A DNA stretch of 64,000 nucleotides, from positions 1,302,001 to 1,366,000 of the forward strand of contig NC_017075.1 of the NCBI RefSeq assembly GCF_000284255.1. The letters are read 5' to 3'. The position numbers were made by a program, and so were the translations under genes. The notes under the pieces are model-generated. The model was not told the origin of the DNA and made no database searches. It was given only the letters and a program-made list of their open reading frames with translations. Shown in pieces: positions 37,161-45,989 of this stretch; position 1 is the first letter of the stretch; the number at the start of each line of letters is the position of its first letter. The stretch comes from Rubrivivax gelatinosus IL144 (lineage in GTDB: Bacteria; Pseudomonadota; Gammaproteobacteria; Burkholderiales; Burkholderiaceae_C).

Positions 37161-37538
37161 TCAGGCCGGCGCGTCGCTGCGCGGCAGCCGCTGCGCGATG
37201 CGCCAGAGCACGCCCGAGGGGTCGAACAGCGTGAAGTCGCGCATCGCCCAGGGCCGGTCTTCGGGCGTGCCGATCGAGGTGTCGAAGCGCTCGGCGACGC
37301 CGCGTGCCAACGCATGCCAGGCCTCGACGTCCAGCACCTGCAGGTGCATCTGGTAGTTCGCGGCGAAATCCGGCGCCTCGAAGTCCTGCAGCAGGAAAGC
37401 GCAGTCGCCGTGGCAGAGGTAGGCGAGCTCGCCGTCGGTCCAGTGCAGTTCGAAGCCCAGCGCCTGGTAGAAGTCCAGCGACCGCGCGAAGTCGCGCGCC
37501 GGGACGAAAGCCTTGATCTCTTCGGTCTGCAGCGTCAT
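37161..37538 (-). CDS. VOC family protein (bleomycin-resistance type)
   Basis: 125 residues. The opening IKAFVPARDFARSLDFYQALGFELHWTDGELAYL and the end WAMRDFTLFDPSGVLWRIAQRL are typical of VOC resistance-like or dioxygenase-like proteins. Met-Thr-Leu start at 37538. It follows a GNAT gene by 13 bases. Substrate unknown. Confidence 0.88.
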   Translation of the reverse strand: MTLQTEEIKAFVPARDFARSLDFYQALGFELHWTDGELAYLCHGDCAFLLQDFEAPDFAANYQMHLQVLDVEAWHALARGVAERFDTSIGTPEDRPWAMRDFTLFDPSGVLWRIAQRLPRSDAPA

Positions 37539-37551
37539 CACGGTCTCCTGT

Positions 37552-38118
37552 TCATTCCAGGGCGAGGGAGATGCGCCAGCGCAGCCCCGGCGTGCTGCCG
37601 AACTGCTCCGGTTGCGTGAACCGTTCGAGCAGCACGCCGCCGTTGGCGACGATGACGCGCTGCGAGGCCAGGTTGTCGGGATCGGTGGTGATGTCCACCC
37701 AGGGCAGGCCGACGGCGCGCGCCTCGGGCAGCATCTGCCGCAGCGCCGCGGTGGCGTGGCCGCGGCGGCGCTTCCAGGGCACGACCGAGTAGCCGATGTG
37801 GCCCAGGCAGTACGGCGGCAGTTCGGGCGTGCCGCGCTGCCAGCGCAGGCCGATGACGCCGGCAAAACCCTCGTCGTCCCACATCCAGCGGCGCAAGCCC
37901 GGCAGCCGCGCGACCTGGCTGCCGTCGGGCAGCGTCACCGGCGCGCCGCGGCCCTGGCGGTCTTCGAGCAACTCGACGAAGACCGCCGGCGCGCGCTCGA
38001 TCGCGGCCAGCTCCTCGCGTGCCGCGTCGGCGCCGCGCACCGTGTCGGCCGACCAGCCGGCCTGCAGCGCGGCGGTGTAGCCGGGCAGGTGTTCGAGGGT
38101 GGGGCGGACGAGGTGCAT
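37552..38118 (-). CDS. GNAT family N-acetyltransferase
   Basis: 188 residues. The start MHLVRPTLEHLPGYTAALQAGW and the core IGYSVVPWKRRRGHATAALRQMLPEARAVGLPWVDITTDPDNLASQRVIVANGG in outline (R-R-R-G-H-A-T loop and TDPDN-ASQRV strand) resemble YjcF/Nat-like small GNATs. The substrate is unknown. Confidence 0.88.
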   Translation of the reverse strand: MHLVRPTLEHLPGYTAALQAGWSADTVRGADAAREELAAIERAPAVFVELLEDRQGRGAPVTLPDGSQVARLPGLRRWMWDDEGFAGVIGLRWQRGTPELPPYCLGHIGYSVVPWKRRRGHATAALRQMLPEARAVGLPWVDITTDPDNLASQRVIVANGGVLLERFTQPEQFGSTPGLRWRISLALE

Positions 38119-38132
38119 GGCGTGGGGCGGGC

Positions 38133-39086
38133 TCACTCCGGGGCGCGGCGTGCATCCTCCCGCACCCAAGCGTACAGCGTCGTGTCGCGTGGCCCGCCGC
38201 CGAGGTTGGGGCGTCGAGTCGCCCTAAGCATCACGCCTTCGAGCTCCAGTCCCAGGCGTTCGAGCAGCCGGCGCGAGCGCAGGTTGTCGACGTCGGCCGT
38301 GGCCCGGATGCGCACGATCTGCGGCTGGCTGCGCAGCCAGGCGAGCACCGCGCCGGCGGCTTCGAACGCCAGGCCGCGCCCCCAGGCGCCGCGTGCCAGG
38401 AAGTAGCCGAAGTCGGCCTCGTGGCCGTGCGGGCGGCAGGAGATCGTGCCGACCACCGCGCCGTCCCTGCCTTCGACGATGACCCACTGGAACTCGCGTC
38501 CGGCGTCCCAGTCGCGCACGGCGGCGGCCAGATGACGGCAGACGTCCTGCGGCCCGGTCGGGCGTGGCCAGTCGAGATGGCGCATTACCTCGGCGTCGTC
38601 GGCGGCAGCGAACAGGGCCGCGGTGTCGGCCAGTGCGACCCGGCGCAGGCGGGCGCCGCTGGCTAGTTCCAGGCCTTCGGGTGGCTGCGGCAGCGCCTCG
38701 TCTCCGTCCGGCGCGACGACCTCGACCTTGATGCGGTCCGGATCCTCGCAGTACATCGCGTAGTAGCCGGGGCCGCCGGCAAAGGGGTAGCGGTCTTCGT
38801 AGAGCAGCGTGTGGCCGGCCGCGCGCGCCCGGTCGCGCAACGCATCGACCTGCGCGCGCGACGCCGCCTGGAACGCCAGGTGGTTCAGGCCGATGCGCTG
38901 GCGGTGATAACCGGCGGCGAGGTGTTCGGCCGGCGCCTGCAGGAAACAGAGGTAGTGGTCGCAGTGCAGGTAGTTGACGCCGCCGGACCAGGGCGGGACC
39001 TGCCAGCCCAGTGCCTGCATCAGCGGTGTCCAGAAGACGGTGGAGCGATCGAGGTCGCCGACGTAGAGCTCGACGTGATGCAGCAT
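38133..39086 (-). CDS. VOC-GNAT fusion protein
   Basis: 317 residues. The N-terminal VOC domain (1 to about 140) has MLHHVELYVGDLDRSTVFWTP, GLNHLAFQAASRAQVDALRDRA and YYAMYCEDPDRIKVEVVAP. The C-terminal GNAT domain (about 150-317, RimJ/RimL type) has RRVALADTAALFAAADD, ARGAWGRGLAFEAAGAVLAWL and DVDNLRSRRLLERLGL. The domains are continuous in one frame with no stop or frameshift. One of two VOC-GNAT fusions in the array (see 40192). Confidence 0.87.
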   Translation of the reverse strand: MLHHVELYVGDLDRSTVFWTPLMQALGWQVPPWSGGVNYLHCDHYLCFLQAPAEHLAAGYHRQRIGLNHLAFQAASRAQVDALRDRARAAGHTLLYEDRYPFAGGPGYYAMYCEDPDRIKVEVVAPDGDEALPQPPEGLELASGARLRRVALADTAALFAAADDAEVMRHLDWPRPTGPQDVCRHLAAAVRDWDAGREFQWVIVEGRDGAVVGTISCRPHGHEADFGYFLARGAWGRGLAFEAAGAVLAWLRSQPQIVRIRATADVDNLRSRRLLERLGLELEGVMLRATRRPNLGGGPRDTTLYAWVREDARRAPE

Positions 39087-39097
39087 GGAGCCTCTCT

Positions 39098-39634
39098 TCA
39101 GATGCCGTCGTCCAGCCGCGCCAGCATCAGCCGGTAGTCGCGGCGCTCGCCGAGGTCGATGAAGCCGCAGCGCGCGTACAGGCGGCGTGCCGGGTTCTCG
39201 GGGTGCACGGTCAGCGACACCTGCCGCACGCCGGCTGCGCGCGCTGCGGCCAGCGCGCCGCGCATCAGCGGCTCGCCCAGGCCGCGGTGCTGGAACGGCG
39301 GCTCCAGCGCGATGCCCAGCTGCGGCGTCCGTTCGTCGACCCAGGCCAGGCCCTGGCCGTCGGCCACCCGGCGCATCCAGCAGGCGCCGGCGTCGACACC
39401 GGCTACGCGCAGGACGACGCCGACGTCGCCGGGGCGGCCCCAGTCTTCGGCGTAGATGCGCACGGCGGGCAGCTGCAGCACCTCGATCGGGCGCGGGCCT
39501 GCCGGCGGCGGATCCCAGAGCGCGACGTGCAGCCAGTGCCACAGGCGGGGCTGGTCGGCGGCGACCAGCGGGCGGAGCTCCAGGGGCGGCGGCTGTTTGC
39601 GGCCGTCTTCGGGGGCGGTCGGGGCGTCGTCCAT
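39098..39634 (-). CDS. GNAT family N-acetyltransferase
   Basis: 178 residues. PPPLELRPLVAADQPRLWHWLHVALW opens; the CoA region is LGIALEPPFQHRGLGEPLMRGALAAARAAG, then VSLTVHPENPARRLYARCGFIDLGERRDY, a textbook GNAT final motif. Eleven bases upstream of the VOC-GNAT fusion on the same strand. Confidence 0.9.
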   Translation of the reverse strand: MDDAPTAPEDGRKQPPPLELRPLVAADQPRLWHWLHVALWDPPPAGPRPIEVLQLPAVRIYAEDWGRPGDVGVVLRVAGVDAGACWMRRVADGQGLAWVDERTPQLGIALEPPFQHRGLGEPLMRGALAAARAAGVRQVSLTVHPENPARRLYARCGFIDLGERRDYRLMLARLDDGI

Positions 39635-39644
39635 CGCGCCGAGC

Positions 39645-40187
39645 TTAGCGCCGGGCTTCGCCTTGCGGCGGCCGGGCCCGCAGCCAGGCCTGGGCCTCGC
39701 GCGGCGTGCGCAGCTCGTGCCAGCGCAGGCCGGCCCAGCGCGGGTCGGCGCGCAGCTCGGCGTAGCGGGCGCGGTTCTTCGCGAAGGTCTTCAGCGACCA
39801 CAGCAGGATGCTGTCGCGCGACAGGAAGGCCTTGCGAAAACTTTCGCGGTTGCCGGCCCAGAGTTCCCGACGGCCGGCGACCCGTGCGACGGTGCGCCTC
39901 AGCACCCGCGGCCAGACGACGTGGCGGCCGTAGTTCAGCCAGACGATGTCGGTCGCACGTGGCCACAGCACGCCGCGCGCGACGCCGTAGTTGCCGTCGG
40001 CCACCCAGGCCTCGCCGGCCACCGCCTCGGCGACACGGGCGCGGAAGTCGTCCGGATCGCGCGCGGTCCAGCCGGGCAGCCAGTACAGCGCGTCGAGTTC
40101 GACCCGCGGCACGCCGAGCCGCGCCGCGAGCCGTTTCGCGAAGGTCGACTTGCCGGCGCCGCTGGTGCCGATGACGACGACGCGCAT
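39645..40187 (-). CDS. P-loop kinase-like (adenylate kinase/FlaR-like) protein
   Basis: 180 residues. Walker A GTSGAGKST (7-15). LGVPRVELDALYWLPGWTARDPDDF and AEAVAGEAWVADGNYGVARGVLWPRATDIVWLNYGRHVVWPRVLRR are characteristic of the small family annotated as topology-modulation or adenylate-kinase-like proteins. Nucleotide binding is probable; the phosphoryl acceptor is unknown. Four bases from the downstream end of the VOC-GNAT fusion gene at 40192. Confidence 0.85.
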   Translation of the reverse strand: MRVVVIGTSGAGKSTFAKRLAARLGVPRVELDALYWLPGWTARDPDDFRARVAEAVAGEAWVADGNYGVARGVLWPRATDIVWLNYGRHVVWPRVLRRTVARVAGRRELWAGNRESFRKAFLSRDSILLWSLKTFAKNRARYAELRADPRWAGLRWHELRTPREAQAWLRARPPQGEARR

Positions 40188-40191
40188 CGGC

Positions 40192-41037
40192 TCAGCCGCC
40201 TTGGCGGCCGCCGGTGGCGATCGACAGGAGCGCCAGTTCGACCCGCTCGACGGCCTGTTGCCGCCGCCAGAAGGCCGGGCCCTCGGTGTTGTCGGCGAAG
40301 ACCATCAGGTGGCACTTGCCGATGCCCTGGGCCTGCAGCGCCGCCAGCGCGGCGTCCAGCAGCGCGCGGCCCAGCCCGCGGCGGCGCCGGCCGGGTGCGA
40401 CGGCCAGATGGTGGATCAGCCCGCGCCGGCCATCGTGGCCGCAGAGGATGGTGCCGACGAGTTCGCCGCCGTCCTGCGCAACGAAACTCAGCCCCGGGTT
40501 GCGGCGCAGGAAGGCGGCCAGCGCCGCCGGCTCGTCGGCTTCGCTGAGCCCGATGCCGGGGATCGTTCGCCACAGCGCCAGCGCGGCCGGCAGGTGGCGG
40601 CGCTCGAACGCGACGACGGTCGGTGTCGTGGCGCCGAGCCCGGGCCGCACGGCGCGGCAGACGGCTTCGAGCCGGTGGCCCTCGGGGTCGACGACGAAGG
40701 CGGCGTAGTAGTCCTCGCCGTAGTCCGGCCGCCAGCCCGGCGCGCCGTTGTCGCGGCCGCCGTGCGCCAGCGCCGCGGCATGGAAGGCCTCGACCGCGGC
40801 GTGCGTGGCGGCGCCGAAGGCGATGTGCTGCCCGGGGATGTCGCCAGCGGACCTCGCGACCTGCTTCAGCGCCAGCACGTCGCCGCCGCCCGGCGGCCCG
40901 TAGCCGACGGCCTGGCCGGTCTCGCCGGGGCACAGGTCGGTCCAGACGCGCACATGGCCCAAGCTGCCGAGCACGGCGTCGTAGAAACGTGCCGCGCCTT
41001 CGATGTCGTGCACGCCCAGCGAGAGATGGTGGATCAC
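40192..41037 (-). CDS. VOC-GNAT fusion protein
   Basis: 281 residues from a GTG that overlaps the stop of the upstream GNAT gene (GTGA). The N-terminal VOC domain (1 to about 128) has IHHLSLGVHDIEGAARFYDAVL and the end YYAAFVVDPEGHRLEAVCR, very like the stand-alone VOC at 21206 (same YYAAFV-DPEGH ending). The C-terminal GNAT (about 133-281) has LIHHLAVAPGRRRRGLGRALLDAAL and the strand CHLMVFADNTEGPAFW. The linker is short. Compared with 38133 the GNAT half is of a different subtype, so the two fusions probably arose separately. Confidence 0.87.
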   Translation of the reverse strand: MIHHLSLGVHDIEGAARFYDAVLGSLGHVRVWTDLCPGETGQAVGYGPPGGGDVLALKQVARSAGDIPGQHIAFGAATHAAVEAFHAAALAHGGRDNGAPGWRPDYGEDYYAAFVVDPEGHRLEAVCRAVRPGLGATTPTVVAFERRHLPAALALWRTIPGIGLSEADEPAALAAFLRRNPGLSFVAQDGGELVGTILCGHDGRRGLIHHLAVAPGRRRRGLGRALLDAALAALQAQGIGKCHLMVFADNTEGPAFWRRQQAVERVELALLSIATGGRQGG

Positions 41038-41558
41038 GTCGCGGCTCCGGAGGCGGGCGGGCGGCCGGCCCGGTGGAACACCAGGTCGCCGGCGTCGTAG
41101 CTCTGCAGCACCGGCGCCACGGCTGGCGGCACCTCGACGTAGCCCGCGCGCCGCAGCAGCGCCTGACAGCGCCGGTTGGCCGGCAGCGTGGTGGCCCAGA
41201 AATCGACGTCGCCGGCCTCGCGGCGCAGTTCGTCGTGCAGCCAGGCCAGGCCTTCGCTGGCGTAGCCGTTGCCCCAGACCGCGGGCGCGAACAGGAACGC
41301 CACCTCGGCGACGCGGCCGACGACGGTGGCTTCCAGCCGGCCGAGCATGGTGCGCGAGTCGGCGTGGCGCACGAGGTACTGGAACCAGCGCTGGCCGGCC
41401 GGCGGGCCGGCCAGCGCACGTTCGAGGCCGAGGCGGAACTCGGCGGCCGACGGCACGTTGCCGCCGATGTGTTCGTAGACCGCCGGGTGGCGCAGCACGG
41501 CGGCCAGTTCGTCCAGGTGCTGCGGTCGCAGCGGGGTGATGCGCAGACGCGAAGGCAT
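41034..41558 (-). CDS. GNAT family N-acetyltransferase (RimJ/RimL-like)
   Basis: 174 residues. LRITPLRPQHLDELAAVLRHPAVYEHIGG opens; VAEVAFLFAPAVWGNGYASEGLAWLHDELRR is the CoA segment and LPANRRCQALLRRAGYVEV the last. The GNGYASE motif is the RimJ-type loop. It overlaps the downstream VOC-GNAT gene by four bases. Confidence 0.9.
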   Translation of the reverse strand: MPSRLRITPLRPQHLDELAAVLRHPAVYEHIGGNVPSAAEFRLGLERALAGPPAGQRWFQYLVRHADSRTMLGRLEATVVGRVAEVAFLFAPAVWGNGYASEGLAWLHDELRREAGDVDFWATTLPANRRCQALLRRAGYVEVPPAVAPVLQSYDAGDLVFHRAGRPPASGAAT

Positions 41559-41634
41559 CGGGCGATTCTGCCGCCGCTGCGTGTGCGGGCCGGCGCCGCC
41601 CCTTCAGCAAGGGGCCCGGGCTCAGGCGGCCGCC

Positions 41635-41967
41635 TCAGCCGCGCTGCCAGCCCCAGGCGATGACCGCCATGCCGGTCAGCGCGATGGCCGAGCCGGCGAG
41701 GTCCCAGGCCGAGGGCCGTACGCCGTCGACCAGCCAGAGCCAGACGACGGCGGTGGCGACGTAGACGCCACCGTAGGCGGCGTAGACCCGGCCCGAGGCC
41801 GCCGGGTGCAGCGTCAGCAGCCAGACGAAGGCCGCCAGCGCCGCGGCCGCCGGCAGCAGCACCCAGGCGCCGGCGCGGCCCTGCAGCCACAGCGCGGGCA
41901 GGAAGCAGCCGGTGATCTCCATCAGCGCGGTGGCGACGAACAGGGCGGCGGTGGTGGCGAGGTTCAC
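41635..41967 (-). CDS. YnfA family membrane protein
   Basis: 110 residues, the family length, with four membrane helices. Conserved segments: [58 protein letters not shown]. YnfA resembles small-multidrug-resistance proteins in size and topology. Function not established; a small efflux or membrane protein is plausible. Confidence 0.93.
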   Translation of the reverse strand: MNLATTAALFVATALMEITGCFLPALWLQGRAGAWVLLPAAAALAAFVWLLTLHPAASGRVYAAYGGVYVATAVVWLWLVDGVRPSAWDLAGSAIALTGMAVIAWGWQRG

Positions 41968-42026
41968 GGCGTGCGGCGGGGCTGCGGACGCCGCATCCTA
42001 GGGCCGGCCCGCCGCCGGCGCCGGCC

Positions 42027-42305
42027 TCAGGTCTCGGCGCCGCCGCGGGCCTCGAACTCCAGGCCGCCGACGACCCGCGCCAGGCCGTTGTAGAGCAGGC
42101 AGCCGACGGCGGTGAGCGCGTAGTTCAGCAGCACGTAGGCCACCGCGGCGACGAGCAGCAGCGTCGGATCGAGCGTCATCGGCGCGCCGTAGGCCATCGC
42201 GATCGCGGCCACCGGCAGCAGCGCGACCAGCGCCATCGTGGAGACGAGCACCGCCAGCACCTTGGCGTTCTGGTGCGGGGACAGACGGGCAACCTGTTGC
42301 TTCAT
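42027..42305 (-). CDS. Small hypothetical membrane protein
   Basis: 92 residues with two hydrophobic segments (about 15-40 and 48-75) and a short acidic tail. No family recognised. The N-terminus (MKQQVARLSPHQNAKVLAVL) resembles proteins of the DUF3566/YtxH size class only loosely. Inner membrane predicted. Confidence 0.62.
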   Translation of the reverse strand: MKQQVARLSPHQNAKVLAVLVSTMALVALLPVAAIAMAYGAPMTLDPTLLLVAAVAYVLLNYALTAVGCLLYNGLARVVGGLEFEARGGAET

Positions 42306-42457
42306 GGAGGACTCCGGAACGGGGCGCGGGACATCCGCATCCGACGCTGCGAAGGCTAGGCAGCCGGCCGGTGCCCGGCCATCCGCCCAGCGGCGGGATC
42401 GGCCGGCCTGCGGGCGAGGGCACCCGCTCGGGCGGATGGCAGCGCCTCACGCGGCGC

Positions 42458-42925
42458 TCAGAGCGCCAGGGTCATGAAGACGCTGTGCGGGTCGGGCCGG
42501 TAGTCGCCGAAAGGCCCGCAGGGCACGAAGCCGGCGCTGGCGTACAGCCGGTGGGCCGGCTCGAAAGCCGCCGTCGAGCCGGTTTCCAGGCTCAGCCGGC
42601 GGTAGCCGCGCTGGCGCGCGACGGCGATCAGGTGCTCCAGCATCGCGCGGCCTGCGCCGCAGCGGCGCCGCGCGTGCGGCGTGCGCATCGACTTGATCTC
42701 GCCGTGCGCCGGGTCCAGCTCGCGCAGCGCGCCGCAGGCCAGCAGCGTGTCGCCTTCGCGCACGGTCCAGAAGGTGATGTCCGGGCGCTTGAGCCGCGAG
42801 ACGTCGAGCGCGTGCACGCTCTCGGCGGGCGACTGCGCGTGCATGTCGCGCAGATGCTCTTCCAGCAGCGCGCGCACGTCCTCGCGGGCCGGGTCGTCGG
42901 GCGCGATGCGGCGCGTCGGCGTCAT
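42458..42925 (-). CDS. GNAT family N-acetyltransferase
   Basis: 155 residues. DVSRLKRPDITFWTVREGDTLLACGALRELDPAHGEIKSMRTPHARRRCGAGRAML is the YsnE/PaiA-like small GNAT pattern; the later GYRRLSLETGSTAAFEPAHRLYASAGFVPCGPFGDYRPDPHSVFM is its characteristic end. Overlaps the downstream end of the upstream GST gene by four bases. Confidence 0.92.
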   Translation of the reverse strand: MTPTRRIAPDDPAREDVRALLEEHLRDMHAQSPAESVHALDVSRLKRPDITFWTVREGDTLLACGALRELDPAHGEIKSMRTPHARRRCGAGRAMLEHLIAVARQRGYRRLSLETGSTAAFEPAHRLYASAGFVPCGPFGDYRPDPHSVFMTLAL

Positions 42926-43557
42926 GCCGACTGCACCGTGCCGTCGCCGTGCGGCGCGGCCTGGAACTCGGGCAGGGCCTCGGCGGCGGCCGACAGCGCG
43001 GCCAGCTGCGGGTAGCGCCCGGCCGGCAGCAGCTCGGGCAGCATCTGCTGCATGAAGTGCCAGCCGACGGCCGCCGTCACCGCCGCCTGGCGCAGCGCGT
43101 CGCGTGCGGCCGGCAGCGGGGCGCGTTCGAGTTCACGTTCGAGTTCGCCGCAGGCCGCCTGGAGCTGGCCGGTGACGCGTTCGACCCAGGGCGCGTGCTG
43201 CTTCTCGGGCGGGCGCAGGCCGCGCTCGTAGACGATCTGCACGCATTTTTCCAGCGCCGCCAGCGCCAGGCCCAGCAGGCGCAGGTCGCGGGCGCGCGCC
43301 GCCGGGTCCTCGGGCATCAGGCTGCGCGGGCGTGCCAGCGCCTCGGCGTAGTCGAGGATCAGCGTCGAGTCCATCAGCACCGTGCCGTCGTCGGCGATCA
43401 GCGTCGGCGCCTTGACGACCGGGTTCAGCGCGGCGAACTCGTCGAACTGTCGGAACACCGACACCGACCGGTGTTCGAACGGCAGCCCGAGCAGCTGCAG
43501 CGAGACGGCGACACGGCGCACGTAGGGTGAGTCGAGCATGCCGATGAGCTTCATCAC
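42922..43557 (-). CDS. Glutathione S-transferase family protein
   Basis: 211 residues. An N-terminal thioredoxin-like domain (MKLIGMLDSPYVRRVAVSLQLLGLPFEHRSV, with the cis-Pro in VVKAPTLIADDGTVLMDSTLIL) is followed by an all-helical domain from about 90. Ser8-Pro9-Tyr10 suggests a bacterial beta/phi-type active site. Likely conjugation or stress-related; substrate unknown. It overlaps the neighbouring GNAT gene. Confidence 0.9.
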   Translation of the reverse strand: MMKLIGMLDSPYVRRVAVSLQLLGLPFEHRSVSVFRQFDEFAALNPVVKAPTLIADDGTVLMDSTLILDYAEALARPRSLMPEDPAARARDLRLLGLALAALEKCVQIVYERGLRPPEKQHAPWVERVTGQLQAACGELERELERAPLPAARDALRQAAVTAAVGWHFMQQMLPELLPAGRYPQLAALSAAAEALPEFQAAPHGDGTVQSA

Positions 43558-43584
43558 GGTCCTCTCCGGTTGGGGCCTCCGACT

Positions 43585-44160
43585 CTAAGCGGCCGGTGGC
43601 GGGCCCGCCAACCGGGAGCCCGCCAGCCGCGCCAGCATCAGCAGATCGTGCGGCTGGCCGCCCCACCAGGCGACTTCGCGCAGCCGGCCTTCGTGCTCGA
43701 AACCCAGCCGCTGCAGCAGCGCCAGCGAGGCGCGGTTGCGCTCGTGCACCTGGGCCTCGAGGCGGTGCAGCTGCATCGTCTCGTGGCCCCAGGCGAGCAC
43801 CGCCTGCAGCGCTTCGTGCATCAGGCCCTGGCCGCAGGCCGCTCGCGCCAGCTCGTAGCCCAGCGTGCACTTGCGCCAGCCGCGGTTCCAGGCGAAGAGG
43901 CCGCAGCTGCCGATCAAACCCGCCTCGGGCGCGTCGCGCCGCACCAGGCCCCAGCGGGTGCCGGGGTTGGGCTGGCGGCGCCAGCCGGCGAAAGTCTCGA
44001 CCAGCGCCCGGGCCTGCGCCAGCGTGCTGATCGGGTCGGTGCCGAACCACTTCATGTGCTCCGCGTCGCCGTGGATCGCCAGCAGCGCCGGCGCGTCGTC
44101 GGGGCCGATCTCGCGCAGCAGCAGGCGCGGGGTTTCGAGGGTCGGAAAGGCTGTCGTCAT
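43585..44160 (-). CDS. GNAT family N-acetyltransferase (RimJ/RimL-like)
   Basis: 191 residues, the first gene of the minus-strand array in transcription order. TLETPRLLLREIGPDDAPALLAIHGDAEHMKWFG is the RimJ-type opening; CTLGYELARAACGQGLMHEALQAVLAWG and EAQVHERNRASLALLQRLGFEHEGRLREVAWWGGQPHDLLMLARL complete it. The start is the ATG at 44160. The region 44161-44346 up to the divergent ABC gene is AT-rich and probably holds promoters for both directions. Confidence 0.92.
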   Translation of the reverse strand: MTTAFPTLETPRLLLREIGPDDAPALLAIHGDAEHMKWFGTDPISTLAQARALVETFAGWRRQPNPGTRWGLVRRDAPEAGLIGSCGLFAWNRGWRKCTLGYELARAACGQGLMHEALQAVLAWGHETMQLHRLEAQVHERNRASLALLQRLGFEHEGRLREVAWWGGQPHDLLMLARLAGSRLAGPPPAA

Positions 44161-44346
44161 CGCGGTTCGTCGTGGCCGAGGTCGATTCTGGCGCGCGGCA
44201 CCGCGCCGGCCGCAGTGGAGATGCATCGTGTATGCATATTCCAAAATGCAATAAAGATGGTCTTGTATGCGGGTTTACGATTATTAGGAGCCTCTCGTCT
44301 AGACAAGCCGTTGCGGGAGGTGCAACGCATCTGAGGAGAAGAACAC

Positions 44347-45159
44347 ATGAAATACGTCCGTCCGCAGGCCCTCGCGCTGGCCGTGCTCGCCCTGGCCGCC
44401 AGCGGCGCCTGGGCCGACCGGCTCGACGACATCAAGAAGGCCGGCGTGCTGCGTGTCGCCGCCTTCGACGCCAACCCGCCCTTCGGTTTCGTCGACGCGA
44501 AGACGAAGAAGATCGTCGGCCTGGACGTCGACTACGCCGAGGCCTTCGCCAAGAAGCTGGGCGTCAAGCTGGAGATCGTGCCGACCAACCCGGCCAACCG
44601 CATCCCGCTGCTGGCCTCGAACAAGGTCGACCTGGTCTTCGCCAACTTCACGATCACCGAAGAGCGCGCCAAGGTCGTCGGCTTCAGCATCCCGTACTTC
44701 GCCTCGGGCACGCAGTTCATCGCCAGGAAGGGCACGCTGAAGTCGCCCGAGCAGCTGAGCGGCCTGCGCATCGGCGTCGACAAGGGCACGACCAACGAGA
44801 TCCAGCTGCGCGAGAAGTACCCGAAGGCGACGCTGGTGGCCTACGACGACACGCCGTTCGCCTTCACCGCGCTGCGCAACGGCAACGTGCAGGCCATCTC
44901 GCAGGACGGCCCCAAGCTGATCGGCCTGCTGGCCAACGTGCCCGACCGCGACAAGTACGAGATCCCGCCGTTCGCGATCTCGCAGGACTACATCGGCGTC
45001 GGCATCCCCAAGGGCGAGACGGCGCTGACCGAGTTCGTCAACAAGACGCTGGTGGAGTTCGAGGCCGACGGCCGCGCGCAGAAGATCTACGACACCTGGT
45101 TCGGCCCGACGACCAAGACGCCGCTCAAGCGCATCTTCAAGATCGGCGACAAGACCTGA
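44347..45159 (+). CDS. Amino-acid-type ABC transporter substrate-binding protein
   Basis: 270 residues. Signal peptide to about residue 22 (...SGAWA), then the family-3 solute-binding fold: IKKAGVLRVAAFDANPPFGFVDAKTKKIVGLDVDYAEAFAKKLGV, IRIGVDKGTTNEIQLRE-like segment and SQDYIGVGIPKGETAL. Periplasmic; binds a polar amino acid or similar. AGGAG lies about ten bases before the ATG. Followed by two permease genes. Confidence 0.93.
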   Translation: MKYVRPQALALAVLALAASGAWADRLDDIKKAGVLRVAAFDANPPFGFVDAKTKKIVGLDVDYAEAFAKKLGVKLEIVPTNPANRIPLLASNKVDLVFANFTITEERAKVVGFSIPYFASGTQFIARKGTLKSPEQLSGLRIGVDKGTTNEIQLREKYPKATLVAYDDTPFAFTALRNGNVQAISQDGPKLIGLLANVPDRDKYEIPPFAISQDYIGVGIPKGETALTEFVNKTLVEFEADGRAQKIYDTWFGPTTKTPLKRIFKIGDKT

Positions 45160-45229
45160 ACCCGGGCGGCGCCGCCGCCTTGAACCCGCCGGGCCCGCCT
45201 TGCCGCGCGCCCGGCTTTCGCACTTCCGG

Positions 45230-45985
45230 ATGGACTGGTTACCCCCCGCGCTGCGCCAGGATCTGCTGGCGCCCAAATACCTCGGCTGGCTGCTCGACGG
45301 CTGGTTGATGACGCTGTGGACGACGGCGATGGTCGTCGTCGCCGCGACGCTGCTCGGCGCGCTGCTGGCCGCCGCGCGCGAGAGCGGCCGGCCGGCGCTG
45401 ACGCGCGCCACCGGCGTCTACCTCTCGCTGTTTCGCAACACGCCGCTGCTGGTGCAGCTCTTCTTCTGGTACTTCGGCCTGCCGGCGCTGCTGCCCGAAG
45501 GCCTGTTGCCGTGGCTGAACACGCCGCACGAGCTCGCCCTGGGCGGCCTCGTGCTGCGTTGGCCCTCGTTCGAGTTCCTGGCCGCGGCGGCCGGGCTGGT
45601 GTTCTATTCGGCGGGCTACGTCGGCGAGGACATCCGCTCGGGCCTGAGAGGCGTGCCGGCCGGCCAGCGCGAAGCGGCGATCGCGCTCGGCCTGACGCCG
45701 TGGCAGGCGCTGCGCCACGTCGTGCTGCCGCAGGCGCTGCGCATCGCGCTGCCGCCGCTGCTGGGCCAGTACATGAACATCCTGAAGAACACCTCGCTGG
45801 GCATGGCGATCGGGCTGCTGGAGCTGTCCTACCGCACCCGCCAGGCCGAGGCCGAGACCTGGAAGACCTTCCAGGTCTACGGCGTCGCGACGCTGCTCTA
45901 CATCGTCGCCATCGTCGCGCTGCAACTGCTCGGCCAGGTGCTGCAGAGCCGGCGCCAGCGCCGCATCGTGGCGGCGGGGAGCTGA
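45230..45985 (+). CDS. Polar amino acid ABC transporter permease 1
   Basis: 251 residues (ATG at 45230; a TTG at 45200 would add ten). It has six or so membrane helices, and the cytoplasmic loop REAAIALGLTPWQALRHVVLPQALRIALPPL matches the permease EAA motif that contacts the ATPase. LSLFRNTPLLVQLFFWYF is the HisM/GlnP-type signature. Pairs with the next gene as a heterodimer. Confidence 0.93.
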   Translation: MDWLPPALRQDLLAPKYLGWLLDGWLMTLWTTAMVVVAATLLGALLAAARESGRPALTRATGVYLSLFRNTPLLVQLFFWYFGLPALLPEGLLPWLNTPHELALGGLVLRWPSFEFLAAAAGLVFYSAGYVGEDIRSGLRGVPAGQREAAIALGLTPWQALRHVVLPQALRIALPPLLGQYMNILKNTSLGMAIGLLELSYRTRQAEAETWKTFQVYGVATLLYIVAIVALQLLGQVLQSRRQRRIVAAGS

Positions 45986-45989
45986 GGCG

